A stretch of DNA of 64,000 bases from the NCBI RefSeq assembly GCF_000959525.1, contig NZ_CP009832.1, positions 992,001 through 1,056,000 on the forward strand, in the 5' to 3' direction. The DNA is from Burkholderia multivorans ATCC BAA-247. GTDB lineage: Bacteria; Pseudomonadota; Gammaproteobacteria; Burkholderiales; Burkholderiaceae. This document shows, one piece after another, positions 18,795 through 26,717 of the stretch (within the stretch, counting starts at the first letter, position 1; each line of letters opens with the position of its first letter). The notes beneath the pieces are model-generated. The model saw only the letters and a list, made by a program, of their open reading frames with translations, made no database searches and was not told the DNA's origin. A program made the translations under genes and the position numbers.

Positions 18795-19333
18795 CGCGGG
18801 GATTTTGGACGGTACGATTCCTTTTCGGTCTGGACCTTGACCCGAATTGCATCGGCGGCCGACCTTTTGCGTCACGGGCATGGATGGCGAATCGGGCCTA
18901 TCCACCCGGCATCACGCAAGGCACCTTCAAGCTGTCGAGGTCACTGCAGTGACGCAGAACGCATGAGCCTTTGCTGGATGCAAACCGGCTCAGCCGGAAG
19001 ACGCATTGGCGCTTTACCCCGCCCGTTTTCCTACGAAAACTTTGCCCTGGTTTTCCGGTAAAGCGCGGCATCCCTTCCTGATCGAACTTGGATGCGCGGC
19101 TTTTCAAACCGTTGCGCCGGTAACAAGATTTTTCGCAGGTGCATTATGGTGGAGGTGTAGCGGGCACCGCAAGGAGGTTTGCCCCCTGCGCAACGCTCGG
19201 CGACATCGCCGCACCCAACGTCCACCACGATGCCGACCGGCTCGCGCTTCATCGGGTTCTTTGGGCAATCGCTGCGCCCATGTGGGCCGCGCGCGCTTGC
19301 CATGTGTCGATCCGACGATGGGAAGAGCGCGAT
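18795..19333 (+). promoter_or_regulatory. Intergenic region upstream of the BisR-like gene, with nested inverted repeats
   Basis: No supportable gene is seen in this 539-bp stretch. It contains a perfect 10-bp inverted repeat, GCGCTTTACC (19009-19018) and GGTAAAGCGC (19057-19066), which encloses a smaller hairpin GTTTTC/GAAAAC (19025-19040). The segment 19010-19135 is AT-richer than its surroundings. This is a good candidate for the promoter and operator of the downstream regulator. Confidence 0.45.
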
Positions 19334-20092
19334 ATGCCGAAATCGAGCAGCCACGCCTTTGGCGCAAAGACGTACTACCGACCGATCGAGGCGGCCGTCC
19401 GCTGGTGCGGTCTCCTGCGCTTCGAGCAGCGTATTCTGGAAGCGCTGGCGCAGCGTGCCATGCCGGAGCCCGGCGAATTCCCGCGCTGGCCGCTGCTGCG
19501 CCTGTATGCCGAGCGCATCTTCGACGCGCTGACGCATGGCGAATTGCCCGGTGGCAAGGCCGGCATCGTGCTGGACTCGCAGCGGCCGGCGCTCGACGAC
19601 CCCGAGTTGACCGTGCGCCACGTGGACTTGAAAGCGTGGATGTCGCAGTTCTACCCCGGCGATCGGCCGGGGTTTTTGTTTGACGGCATCGAACGCGCGG
19701 TGCATCCGGCGGTGAGTGTGGACACGCTCAACATCCTGCTGGCCGATCGCGAAGCAGCGAAGTCGCAACTTGCCGAACTTGCCCTGGTGCATGAAACGCT
19801 GCGCACCGCGCACGAAGCACTGGCGAAGGAACATGCCACGCGCGCGGCCAACGACGAACAGGCGCGCGAGCCTGGCCTGCGCAGCGAGACGACTTACCTC
19901 AACATCATAGGCGGACTGCTGACGCTGCTGCTGGGCAATTCGCCGTCAGGCGCGGCCTATTCGTCGTTCCGCAGCATGGATGCCGTGGTCAGCGCGCTGA
20001 TCGCACACCATGAGGGGCGGCCGGGTCTCAGCGAGCGGACGCTGTGGAGCAAGCTCGCGCAGGCGCGGCGCCACCTGGAGGAGTCGCGCTGA
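19334..20092 (+). CDS. BisR-like ICE regulator (family without named domain)
   Basis: A 252-residue protein with no domain I can name. In ICEclc the bistability regulator BisR is a protein of about this length lacking recognised domains, encoded immediately before alpA, and it activates the alpA promoter; length and position fit. Residues 15-120 are mixed helical (YYRPIEAAVRWCGLLRFEQRILEAL). Residues 130-180 look like a heptad-rich coiled coil (LADREAAKSQLAELALVHETL). The C-terminal part (SERTLWSKLAQARRHLEES) is amphipathic. ATG chosen at MPKSSSH; the open frame extends upstream without family-like sequence. Confidence 0.65.
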   Translation: MPKSSSHAFGAKTYYRPIEAAVRWCGLLRFEQRILEALAQRAMPEPGEFPRWPLLRLYAERIFDALTHGELPGGKAGIVLDSQRPALDDPELTVRHVDLKAWMSQFYPGDRPGFLFDGIERAVHPAVSVDTLNILLADREAAKSQLAELALVHETLRTAHEALAKEHATRAANDEQAREPGLRSETTYLNIIGGLLTLLLGNSPSGAAYSSFRSMDAVVSALIAHHEGRPGLSERTLWSKLAQARRHLEESR

Positions 20093-20122
20093 CGACGCGG
20101 CCAGCATGATGCCGATGCGGCG

Positions 20123-20159
20123 CACTGCAATTGCAGTCGCTGCTTCTGCAATTGCAGTG
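20123..20159. promoter_or_regulatory. Twin palindromes upstream of alpA
   Basis: CTGCAATTGCAG occurs twice (20125-20136 and 20146-20157). Each copy is a perfect 12-bp palindrome, and their centres are 21 bp apart, two helical turns, so a dimer pair would bind the same DNA face. They lie 75 bp before the alpA start and just after the BisR-like gene. This is the expected place for the site through which the upstream regulator controls the alpA operon. Confidence 0.65.
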
Positions 20160-20233
20160 ATTTCGGCGACTGTGGTGTATTGAATACGAGGCACTTTCCG
20201 AACAGCGCTAGTGAGCGTCAAGGAGTGTCTCTC

Positions 20234-20452
20234 ATGTCTTCGCAGACCACCGCGCCGGCAGTGCCGGCCGAGCACCGCATCCTGCGTCGCGCCGAAGTCG
20301 AGGCCAAAACCGGCTTCAAGCGCGCGCACATCTACAGCCTGATGAAAGAAGGCAAGTTCCCCAAGGCGCTGCGCCTGGGCGTGCGCGCCGTGGGCTGGGA
20401 CTCGGCGGAGGTCGAGCAATGGATCGCCGATCGCCTCAATGAGCGCGCCTGA
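20234..20452 (+). CDS. alpA: AlpA-family transcriptional regulator
   Basis: A 72-residue excisionase-like helix-turn-helix protein (RRAEVEAKTGFKRAHIYSLMKEGKFPK, then GWDSAEVEQWI). AlpA proteins head the alpA-parA-parB operon in ICEclc-type elements. In phage P4-like systems AlpA activates a prophage integrase or excision gene. The ATG has AAGGAGTG upstream. parA follows after 40 bp. Confidence 0.9.
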   Translation: MSSQTTAPAVPAEHRILRRAEVEAKTGFKRAHIYSLMKEGKFPKALRLGVRAVGWDSAEVEQWIADRLNERA

Positions 20453-20492
20453 CGCTTTTCCTCGGTACATGCCATTCAACCGGGAGAAGCCC

Positions 20493-21359
20493 ATGCAGGT
20501 GGTGTCCATCATTTCGACCAAGGGCGGCGTCGGCAAGACCACGACGGCGGCCAACCTGGGCGGCTTCGCAGCCGACGCCGGGCTGCGCGTGCTGCTGCTG
20601 GACCTGGACGTGCAGCCCACGCTGTCGAGCTACTTCACGCTGGCCGAGCGCGCGCCGGCCGGCATCTACGAGATGCTGGCCTACAACGAGCAGCGCGCCG
20701 AGCAACTGGTGTCGCGCACCGCGTTCGAGCGGCTTGACCTGGTGCTCTCGAACGACGACCGCGGCGAGCTGAACACGCTGCTGCTGCACGCGCCCGATGG
20801 CAGATTGCGGCTGCGCCACCTGCTGCCCACGCTGGCGCCGAGCTACGACCTGCTGCTCATCGACACCCAGGGCGCGCGCAGCGTGCTGCTGGAGATGGCG
20901 GTGCTGGCCTCGAACTTGGCGCTGTCGCCGGTGACGCCGGAAATCCTCGCGGCGCGCGAGCTGCGGCGCGGCACGCTGCAACTCATCGAGGACATCGCGC
21001 CGTACCGCCACCTCGGCATCGAGCCGCCGCCGCTGCACCTGCTCATCAACCGCGTGCATCCGGTGTCGTCCAATGCGCGGCTGATCCAGCAGGCGCTGCG
21101 TCAGGTATTCCAGGAGCAGCCTGGCGTGCGCGTGCTGGACACCGACGTGCCGGCGATCGAAGCCTATCCGCGCGCCGCGACGCGCGGCCTGCCGGTGCAT
21201 CGGGTGGAATACCGCCAGCCGGCGGGCCGCACGGCACCCGCCGCATTGGAGACCATGCGCGCGCTGGCCGGCGAGCTGTTCCCGGCGTGGCAGGAGCGCT
21301 TTGCGCTCGTCACCGGCCGAGGCGACGCGGGAGGGGCCGGCCATGGCCAGCGCACATGA
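20493..21359 (+). CDS. parA: ParA-family partition ATPase
   Basis: A 288-residue Walker-type ATPase. The deviant Walker A is STKGGVGKTTTAANLGG at residues 8-24; the switch region is LLLIDTQGARSVLLEM near 130. ParA with ParB stabilises the excised circular ICE. It is plus-strand, overlapping the next small gene by 17 bp, within the operon alpA-parA-small ORF-parB-DUF2857. Unlike many plasmid ParAs it lacks an N-terminal helix-turn-helix, so it is not expected to bind its own operator. Confidence 0.93.
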   Translation: MQVVSIISTKGGVGKTTTAANLGGFAADAGLRVLLLDLDVQPTLSSYFTLAERAPAGIYEMLAYNEQRAEQLVSRTAFERLDLVLSNDDRGELNTLLLHAPDGRLRLRHLLPTLAPSYDLLLIDTQGARSVLLEMAVLASNLALSPVTPEILAARELRRGTLQLIEDIAPYRHLGIEPPPLHLLINRVHPVSSNARLIQQALRQVFQEQPGVRVLDTDVPAIEAYPRAATRGLPVHRVEYRQPAGRTAPAALETMRALAGELFPAWQERFALVTGRGDAGGAGHGQRT

Positions 21360-21600
21360 CCTGGCCCGCGGCCACAAGCGGCTGCGAGGGCTGATCGAGT
21401 TCGCCCTGGGAGAAGGTTGGAAGGTGGTGCGCACCCGCGGCGGGCACCTGCTGTTCACGAAGCAAGGCTGCGCGCCGATCTACACCAGCTCGACGGCGAG
21501 CGACCACCGCGCCGAGCGGAACGCCCGTGCGCAGCTTCGCCGCGCCGACCGGCAGGCGGCCCAGGGTGTTGCAGCATCTCAGGAGAACGGCCGTGGCTGA
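21343..21600 (+). CDS. HicA-like small basic protein (position of ICEclc shi)
   Basis: An 85-residue basic protein. Residues 10-55 resemble the double-stranded-RNA-binding fold of HicA mRNA interferases: WKVVRTRGGHLLFTK carries the G-H-x-x-F pattern around the HicA catalytic histidine. No HicB antitoxin gene is adjacent. Instead it lies between parA and parB, overlapping both, as does the small shi gene of ICEclc, which was linked to growth inhibition of transfer-competent cells. Toxicity here is therefore a hypothesis. Confidence 0.6.
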   Translation: MASAHDLARGHKRLRGLIEFALGEGWKVVRTRGGHLLFTKQGCAPIYTSSTASDHRAERNARAQLRRADRQAAQGVAASQENGRG

Positions 21601-23275
21601 CCTGACGCCGCAGGACATGGCCGCCAAGCTGCTGGCCTCGGGCTTCGAGCGCAACGGCCCTTCGGTCGCGGCCCTGAGCGACCCCATCGCCGACACGCCG
21701 ATGGTGGTAACGCTGGACCAGTTGCGCCCCTACGACCACGACCCGCGCGTGACGCGCAACCCGGCCTACGAGGACATCAAGGCCTCGATCCGCGAACGCG
21801 GGCTCGATGCGCCGCCCGCGATCACGCGCCGGCCCGGCGAATCGCACTACATCATCCGCAACGGCGGCAACACGCGCCTGGCGATCCTGCGCGAGCTGTG
21901 GAGCGAGACGAAAGACGAACGGTTCTTCCGCATCCCCTGCCTGTTCCGCCCGTGGCCGCAGCGCGGCGAAGTGGTGATGCTGACCGGGCACCTGGCCGAG
22001 AACGAGTTGCGCGGCGGGCTCAGCTTCATCGAGCGGGCCTTGGGCGTGGAGAAGGCGCGCGAGTTCTACGAGCAGGAAATGGGGCGGGACAGCGGCCAGC
22101 CGCTGTCGCAGAGCGAGCTGGCGCGGCGGCTTACGGCCGATGGCTTCCCGCTGCCGCAGTCGCACATCAGCCGCATGCAGGACGCCGTGCACTACCTGCT
22201 GCCGGCGATCCCCACGCTGCTGTACGGCGGGCTTGGCCGGCATCAGGTTGAACGGCTCGCAGTGCTGCGCAAGGCCTGCGAACGCACCTGGGAGCGGCGT
22301 GCCCTGGGACGCAACCTGTCGATGGACTTCGCTACGCTGTTCCAGGACGTGCTCGCGCAGTTCGACACGCAGCCCGACAACTTCTCACCGCAGCGGGTGC
22401 AGGACGAGCTGGTCGGCCAGATGGCCGAGCTGCTGGAGGCGGACTACGACACGCTGGCCTTAGAGATCGACGACACGGAGAGCCGCCAGCGTGCGTTGAC
22501 CAGCGATCCCGCGCCGTCGCAGGCGGCAAGACCTGTGGCACCGACCGCACCCGAGCCGCCGCGGCCACCGTCACCGCCTTCGTCGCCGGCAGGCCCTACG
22601 GTGCAGTCGTCGGAGCCTCGTACTTCCGCGCCGGCGGGCGCCGGCCTGGCTGCACCGGCCGTCGGCGCCGAGGGCTTGCAGCAGGACGGCGGGCTGCGCG
22701 ACGAGCGCCTGCAGGGTCATATCGTGTCGCCCGCGCCGACCACCGAACGCCTGCAATCCATCCAGCGCATGGTGGCCGATCAGATGGGCGACAAGCTGCC
22801 CGACTTCGAGGCCGACGCGCTGCGCGCGATCCCCGTGCAGGCGGGCGGGCTCTACCCCATCTCGGACGTCTGGTACATCGAGCCCGGCCTGGACGTGCCG
22901 GATCGGCTGCGGATGCACATCGCGCAGTTCGCGCGCGAGATCGCCGAGGAAGCCGACGTGGCCGGGCAGGTCGAGCCCAGCGAAGGCGGCATCGGCTTCG
23001 TCTGCGTGGCGCCCCCGGCGGTGCGCGCATTGCCACCGTTCGCGCGTGCGGTGCTGACCTTGCTGCATGCGCTATGCGCCGCGCCCCGACCCGCAGCCGG
23101 CCTCGATGGCGCCCGGCTGGCCGACGACCTGGCGGCCTTGCTGCATGGCGGCGGCGCATATCCGCGCCTGAGCGATGCCGGGCTGGTAAAGCTGTTCCGG
23201 CTGCTGCGCCTGGCGCGCCGGTTGCTGGATCTGGAGACCGGCGCGGCCTCCAGCAACCTCGGCCACGGCGCCTGA
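21593..23275 (+). CDS. parB: ParB-domain ICE protein (BisD-like)
   Basis: A 560-residue protein. The N-terminal ParB/Srx-like nuclease or CTPase domain is at about 40-150 (DQLRPYDHDPRVTRNPAYEDIKASI, IIRNGGNTRLAIL), followed by a DNA-binding helix segment near 170-215 (SQSELARRLTADGFPLPQSHI). A Pro/Ala-rich linker covers about 300-370, and a further domain lies at 370-500. The GTG start follows AGGAGA and overlaps the previous stop. In ICEclc the equivalent protein, with the DUF2857 protein, forms the BisDC master activator of transfer genes. A dual role in partition and activation is inferred by synteny. Confidence 0.85.
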   Translation: MADLTPQDMAAKLLASGFERNGPSVAALSDPIADTPMVVTLDQLRPYDHDPRVTRNPAYEDIKASIRERGLDAPPAITRRPGESHYIIRNGGNTRLAILRELWSETKDERFFRIPCLFRPWPQRGEVVMLTGHLAENELRGGLSFIERALGVEKAREFYEQEMGRDSGQPLSQSELARRLTADGFPLPQSHISRMQDAVHYLLPAIPTLLYGGLGRHQVERLAVLRKACERTWERRALGRNLSMDFATLFQDVLAQFDTQPDNFSPQRVQDELVGQMAELLEADYDTLALEIDDTESRQRALTSDPAPSQAARPVAPTAPEPPRPPSPPSSPAGPTVQSSEPRTSAPAGAGLAAPAVGAEGLQQDGGLRDERLQGHIVSPAPTTERLQSIQRMVADQMGDKLPDFEADALRAIPVQAGGLYPISDVWYIEPGLDVPDRLRMHIAQFAREIAEEADVAGQVEPSEGGIGFVCVAPPAVRALPPFARAVLTLLHALCAAPRPAAGLDGARLADDLAALLHGGGAYPRLSDAGLVKLFRLLRLARRLLDLETGAASSNLGHGA

Positions 23276-23287
23276 GCGGAGGCCATC

Positions 23288-23848
23288 ATGTCGGCACCGC
23301 ATCCGCTCAACCAGGCCGTCATCGCACAGGCGCTGCACGACCTGCGCAATGGGCAACTGCGGCGCTGCAAGGCGATGGGCTTCGGCGAGGAGGAACTGGA
23401 CGCGCTCAAGCACCCCGAACTCGTGAGCATGCTGGTCAACGCCACGGTGTCTTGGTGCTCGGTGTCGGTGAACCGAGATGTGCTGAAGCGGCTGCTAAGC
23501 CAGGTGCATGACGTGGAGCGCGAGATCGCCACGGTGGACCGGATGCTGCGCCTGGGCGCCAGCACGGAGATGGTGAGCCGGTTCTACGGCCTGACACACC
23601 AGGAGGTCGCCCTGCGCCGCGACATTCTCGGACTGCCCAAGCGCAAGGGGCGCCATCCGGTGCTGGACGAAGCGCAGGACACGGCGCTGTGGAAGCACTG
23701 GCAGGCCGGCATCGCCGAACGCGGCATCGCGCTGGATGACGAAGTGGCGATGCTGTCGCTGACCATGGACCTGGCCGAGACCTTGAGCCTGCCGATGTCG
23801 GTGATCTGGGCGGCGATACGCAACTGGATCGACCAGGGGCTGGTGTAG
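23288..23848 (+). CDS. DUF2857 protein (BisC-like)
   Basis: A 186-residue DUF2857 protein. It shows weak FlhC-like character: an N-terminal helical segment (MSAPHPLNQAVIAQALHDL), a central SWCSVSVNRDVLKRLL region and a helix-turn-helix-like segment (GASTEMVSRFYGLTHQEVALRRDILGL). In ICEclc the equivalent subunit pairs with the ParB-domain protein as BisDC, which sustains the transfer-competent state. It is 12 bp after parB, and the replication gene follows by three bases, so both are probably co-transcribed. Confidence 0.8.
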   Translation: MSAPHPLNQAVIAQALHDLRNGQLRRCKAMGFGEEELDALKHPELVSMLVNATVSWCSVSVNRDVLKRLLSQVHDVEREIATVDRMLRLGASTEMVSRFYGLTHQEVALRRDILGLPKRKGRHPVLDEAQDTALWKHWQAGIAERGIALDDEVAMLSLTMDLAETLSLPMSVIWAAIRNWIDQGLV

Positions 23849-23851
23849 GTC

Positions 23852-25081
23852 ATGGCGACGGGCGGCGCACCACGGCGCGATGGCCCCGTTGCGCTGTCCG
23901 CGTTATTCGACGACGCGCTGCGGCAACTGTTGCCCCCCGCGCAGCCGGCCGGGCACGGCACGACCACGGCGCAAGCTGCTGCGCCGGCCAGCGAGGGCTT
24001 CCTCTACAGCGGCAACCGCCATGAGAGCGTGCCGCTTGCGCTGTTCCTCGATCGGCGCCTGACGCCGCTGGAGCGCAATGCCTGGCAGGTGTTCCGCCTG
24101 CAGCTCAACGACGACGGCGTGACGACCTTCCCGACCTACGACCAGCTTCGCCCCTACCTCGCCTCGATGCCCTGCGCGGCGCAGGCCTCGCACGAGACCG
24201 TGGCGCGCGCCTTGACGCTGCTGCGGCTGACGCGCTGGCTGAGCCTGGTGCGGCGGCGCCGCGATCCGAAGACCGGCCGCATCCTCGGCAACCTTTATGT
24301 CCTGCACGACGAGCCGCTGACGCCCTTCGAGGCGATGCAGCTCGACCCCGACTACCTGGGCCTGGTCAGCCAGGCGCTGACCCATGCCGCGAAGGCGGTG
24401 CAGATCGTCGGCATGAACACGCTGCGGGAGATCGCCGAAGACCCGATGCTCAACGGCCGCACGCTGCCCACGCGCCTGCAGGTGCTGGCACAGCGCATGA
24501 CACGCAGCGAATGGGCTGATGCGAGTTATCCACAAGACCCTGTGGATCACGAATCCGAAGAAGGCCAGGACGGCCTGCTTCGGAATCTCGAAGCCACGTC
24601 TTCGGAATCCGAAGCTGGGCCGAAACCCGCGCCAGACGGCTCACTTCGGAATCCGAAGGAGGACCGTACTGTACGTATGGATCGTATAAATCAAGTACGT
24701 ACAGTACCGCGCGCGAAGGCGCTGCAACACCTGCGCCTGCCCGAGCGTCTGTTGCGCCTGAAGGACGAGCAACAAAGCGGCGCGCTGGTGGCCTTGCAGC
24801 AGGTGGACGAGTCACTGCGGCAGGCGGTGCTGGACGAATGGGATGCACGCTGCCGCAACAGCGCGGTGCGCAACCCGGCCGGCTACCTGTTCGGCATCAT
24901 CCAGAAAGCCATCCGCGGCGAGTTCAAGGCCTGGGCCGGCGAAGGCGGCTCGCCATCGACGCCGCCACGTCCAGCCGCACCCGCACCCTCTGCACCGCCA
25001 CCGCCTGCGCCGAACGGCCCTGGCCGCGAGGCGGCGCGGGCCTACCTGGCGAAACTGCGTTCGACGCTCGGCGATTCCTGA
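23852..25081 (+). CDS. STY4528-family ICE replication protein
   Basis: A 409-residue protein of the STY4528 pathogenicity-island replication family. Residues 50-215 form a conserved N-terminal domain (LFLDRRLTPLERNAWQVFRL, winged-helix pattern near 90-150). Residues 225-285 are a low-complexity linker, and 285-405 a conserved C-terminal domain (LRLPERLLRLKDEQQSGALVALQQ, RNPAGYLFGIIQKAIRGEF). The role is presumed to be replication initiation of the excised ICE, by family name only. The DNA encoding the linker holds a striking cluster of cis-elements (24526-24707). Confidence 0.85.
   Translation: MATGGAPRRDGPVALSALFDDALRQLLPPAQPAGHGTTTAQAAAPASEGFLYSGNRHESVPLALFLDRRLTPLERNAWQVFRLQLNDDGVTTFPTYDQLRPYLASMPCAAQASHETVARALTLLRLTRWLSLVRRRRDPKTGRILGNLYVLHDEPLTPFEAMQLDPDYLGLVSQALTHAAKAVQIVGMNTLREIAEDPMLNGRTLPTRLQVLAQRMTRSEWADASYPQDPVDHESEEGQDGLLRNLEATSSESEAGPKPAPDGSLRNPKEDRTVRMDRINQVRTVPRAKALQHLRLPERLLRLKDEQQSGALVALQQVDESLRQAVLDEWDARCRNSAVRNPAGYLFGIIQKAIRGEFKAWAGEGGSPSTPPRPAAPAPSAPPPPAPNGPGREAARAYLAKLRSTLGDS
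24526..24707. other. Cluster of DnaA-box and inverted repeats inside the replication gene (candidate origin)
   Basis: In order: a perfect DnaA box TTATCCACA (24526-24534) facing a near-perfect one, TGTGGATCA (24541-24549); palindrome CTTCGGAATCCGAAG at 24600-24614 and 24644-24658, with partial copies at 24551-24560 and 24578-24593; and a 12-bp perfect inverted repeat, GTACTGTACGTA (24666-24677) and TACGTACAGTAC (24696-24707), around an AT-rich 18-base centre. All lie in the sequence encoding the low-complexity linker. The arrangement (initiator box, iterated sites, AT-rich unwinding element) resembles a replication origin. Confidence 0.5.
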
Positions 25082-25083
25082 GC

Positions 25084-25270
25084 AGCTATCCCCAGGGGAT
25101 AGCTGGGACACGAAGCCTTCCAGCCATCGGCTTCGGTGCTGTCATGCGTCACATCGTCGCAGCCCGGTGCGGACCTATTCCCAGGGGATAGATGGAACAC
25201 GCCGCCTTCCGCGCCGTCCGGCTCAGTCGCGTCTTCATCGCCCGTGACGGCAGCTATCCCCTGGGGATAG
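25084..25270. repeat. Three tandem CTATCCCC/GGGGATAG palindromes upstream of the PFL_4669 operon
   Basis: Arms CTATCCCC and GGGGATAG around one central base occur at 25084-25104 (arms extended to AGCTATCCCC/GGGGATAGCT), 25175-25191 (one mismatch in the left arm) and 25254-25270. Each is followed by two or three bases, then GGRACAC, a short gap and GCCTTCC. This makes three repeat units with centres 89 and 79 bp apart. The array fills most of the 308-bp gap, which has no gene. A fourth copy is before topB. Confidence 0.85.
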
Positions 25271-25389
25271 ACGGAACACACGGCCTTCCGGGACGACAAC
25301 GGGGGACGCACCCGCTGCGGTTTGTTGACTGACGCCCTTCCGGGCGATGCCGATGCTGGCGGCTCGTTCCCTTACCGCGAGTCGTCATC

Positions 25390-26169
25390 ATGGCCAACGA
25401 ATCCCAGCCGCCCCTGCAGTTGAATCTCGGATCGCTGCGCAGCGCGATGTCGCTGACGCTGCACACCCACCACGCTTCACGCATCTGGCATGGCCGAGCG
25501 CCCGCCGAGGGCCGGACCGGGATCATCGGCCTGAACGGCTACATCAGCGTGATGAACAAGATGAAGCGCGGCGCCGAGCAGGACGACCCCTACTCGGACT
25601 TCTGGATGCTGCGCATCGAGGACAAGCTGACGCAGACCAAGGCCAGCTTGCAGGCGCTGCGTGAGCAGGTGGACCAGGCGCTGGCCGACGTGCCGCCCGC
25701 GCTGTCGCTGGGCGAGAACATGAACGTGCAGCCTGTGAAGCTGCCGCTGTTCGTCAATGCGCAACTCGGCTTCATGGCGGTGTACCTGCTGGCCGACTAC
25801 GACGACCTGGCCCGCAAGCTGATCCTCGCCCACCACACCGCGCTGATCGACCGCAGCACGCTGGAACGCTGGCTCAACGACGGCGCGCATGCGCTGCGCA
25901 GCCTGTTCTCGCTGGCACAGCAGTACCGCTACTCCGGCGCGACGCGCGACGACTTCGCCTCGAAGAACGCGGTGGCGCGGGCGGCGCTGGAGAAGTTCGG
26001 CGAGTTGCCGCAGGACGTGCTCGAAGGCACGCGCCGCTCGCGCTTTGCGCCACCGATCGCACGGCGGTCGGGCAAGCCGGGTGCAGCCCCCGATGCGGCA
26101 CCCAGCGCTGGCGCAGCCGACGTGGCGGACGACGACCACGACCATGACGGCGAAGGCACGAAGGCATGA
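25390..26169 (+). CDS. PFL_4669-family ICE protein
   Basis: A 259-residue protein of the PFL_4669 integrating-conjugative-element family, recognised by NESQPPLQLNLGSLRSAMSLTLH and HHASRIWHGR near the start. The middle part (90-215) is helical. The C-terminus (215-259) is Ala/Pro-rich, then Asp/His-rich (DDDHDHDGEG), possibly metal-binding. In ICEclc the gene at this position before ssb is, as I recall, inrR, needed for full integrase expression; that identity is an inference. It overlaps the next gene by four bases and is preceded by the palindrome array. Confidence 0.75.
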   Translation: MANESQPPLQLNLGSLRSAMSLTLHTHHASRIWHGRAPAEGRTGIIGLNGYISVMNKMKRGAEQDDPYSDFWMLRIEDKLTQTKASLQALREQVDQALADVPPALSLGENMNVQPVKLPLFVNAQLGFMAVYLLADYDDLARKLILAHHTALIDRSTLERWLNDGAHALRSLFSLAQQYRYSGATRDDFASKNAVARAALEKFGELPQDVLEGTRRSRFAPPIARRSGKPGAAPDAAPSAGAADVADDDHDHDGEGTKA

Positions 26170-26717
26170 CAGCATCGTCTTCCACCGGCCAACCGGCGCG
26201 CTTCCTGCCGCTGGAACAGGCGGACTTCCAGCGCCTAGAACACGGCCCCTACCTAAAAGGCCTTTTACAGCCTTTTAAAGGTAAGGGGAGTCTGGAGACC
26301 TGGGCCAACCAATGCACGGCACTGCGCGACGACTTGATCGGCCTGGCGCAGCGGCGCGTGCTGCAACAGGCGCGGGCCTATCCCTTCACGTTGCTCGACG
26401 TGCAACTGGCCCAGCAGACCACTGGCGCAGGCACGACCTTCCTGCGCTGGCGCAACCACGACCGTTCTTCCATGGGCGTGGCGCTGTGGGAATCGCTGCT
26501 CGACCGCCCGGCGACGCCGGCCTCGCTGATCGACGACCTGTACGCGATGGAGCTGCAGCGCATCGCTTTGAACATGCAGATCAGCCTCCTTCACACGCTG
26601 GGCCGCCAGGCCCAGGAGTGCGCCAGCAAGGCCGCTCAGGCCGAAGCGGCTTACCTGCGACGTGTCCACGGGCATGCCGCGTCCGTTCCATCCACCACCC
26701 CCAAGGAGTCACCATGA
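26166..26717 (+). CDS. DUF3158-family ICE protein
   Basis: A 183-residue mostly helical protein of the DUF3158 family, found between the PFL_4669 gene and ssb in this ICE class. The N-terminal motif FLPLEQADFQRLEHGPYLKGLL is typical. No catalytic motif is visible. Its ATG overlaps the previous stop (ATGA) and its own stop overlaps the ssb ATG, so the three genes are translated as a unit. Function is unknown; the neighbourhood suggests DNA processing. Confidence 0.78.
   Translation: MTASSSTGQPARFLPLEQADFQRLEHGPYLKGLLQPFKGKGSLETWANQCTALRDDLIGLAQRRVLQQARAYPFTLLDVQLAQQTTGAGTTFLRWRNHDRSSMGVALWESLLDRPATPASLIDDLYAMELQRIALNMQISLLHTLGRQAQECASKAAQAEAAYLRRVHGHAASVPSTTPKESP

Noticed and set aside
19139-19333. 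An upstream extension of the BisR-like protein starting at 19139
   Set aside because: The extra 65 residues look like random GC-rich translation; the start at 19334 gives the length expected for the family.
25084-25270. The three palindromic units as a CRISPR array
   Set aside because: Only three units, palindromic core of 17-21 bp, spacers of about 60-70 bp with shared sub-motifs, and no cas genes.
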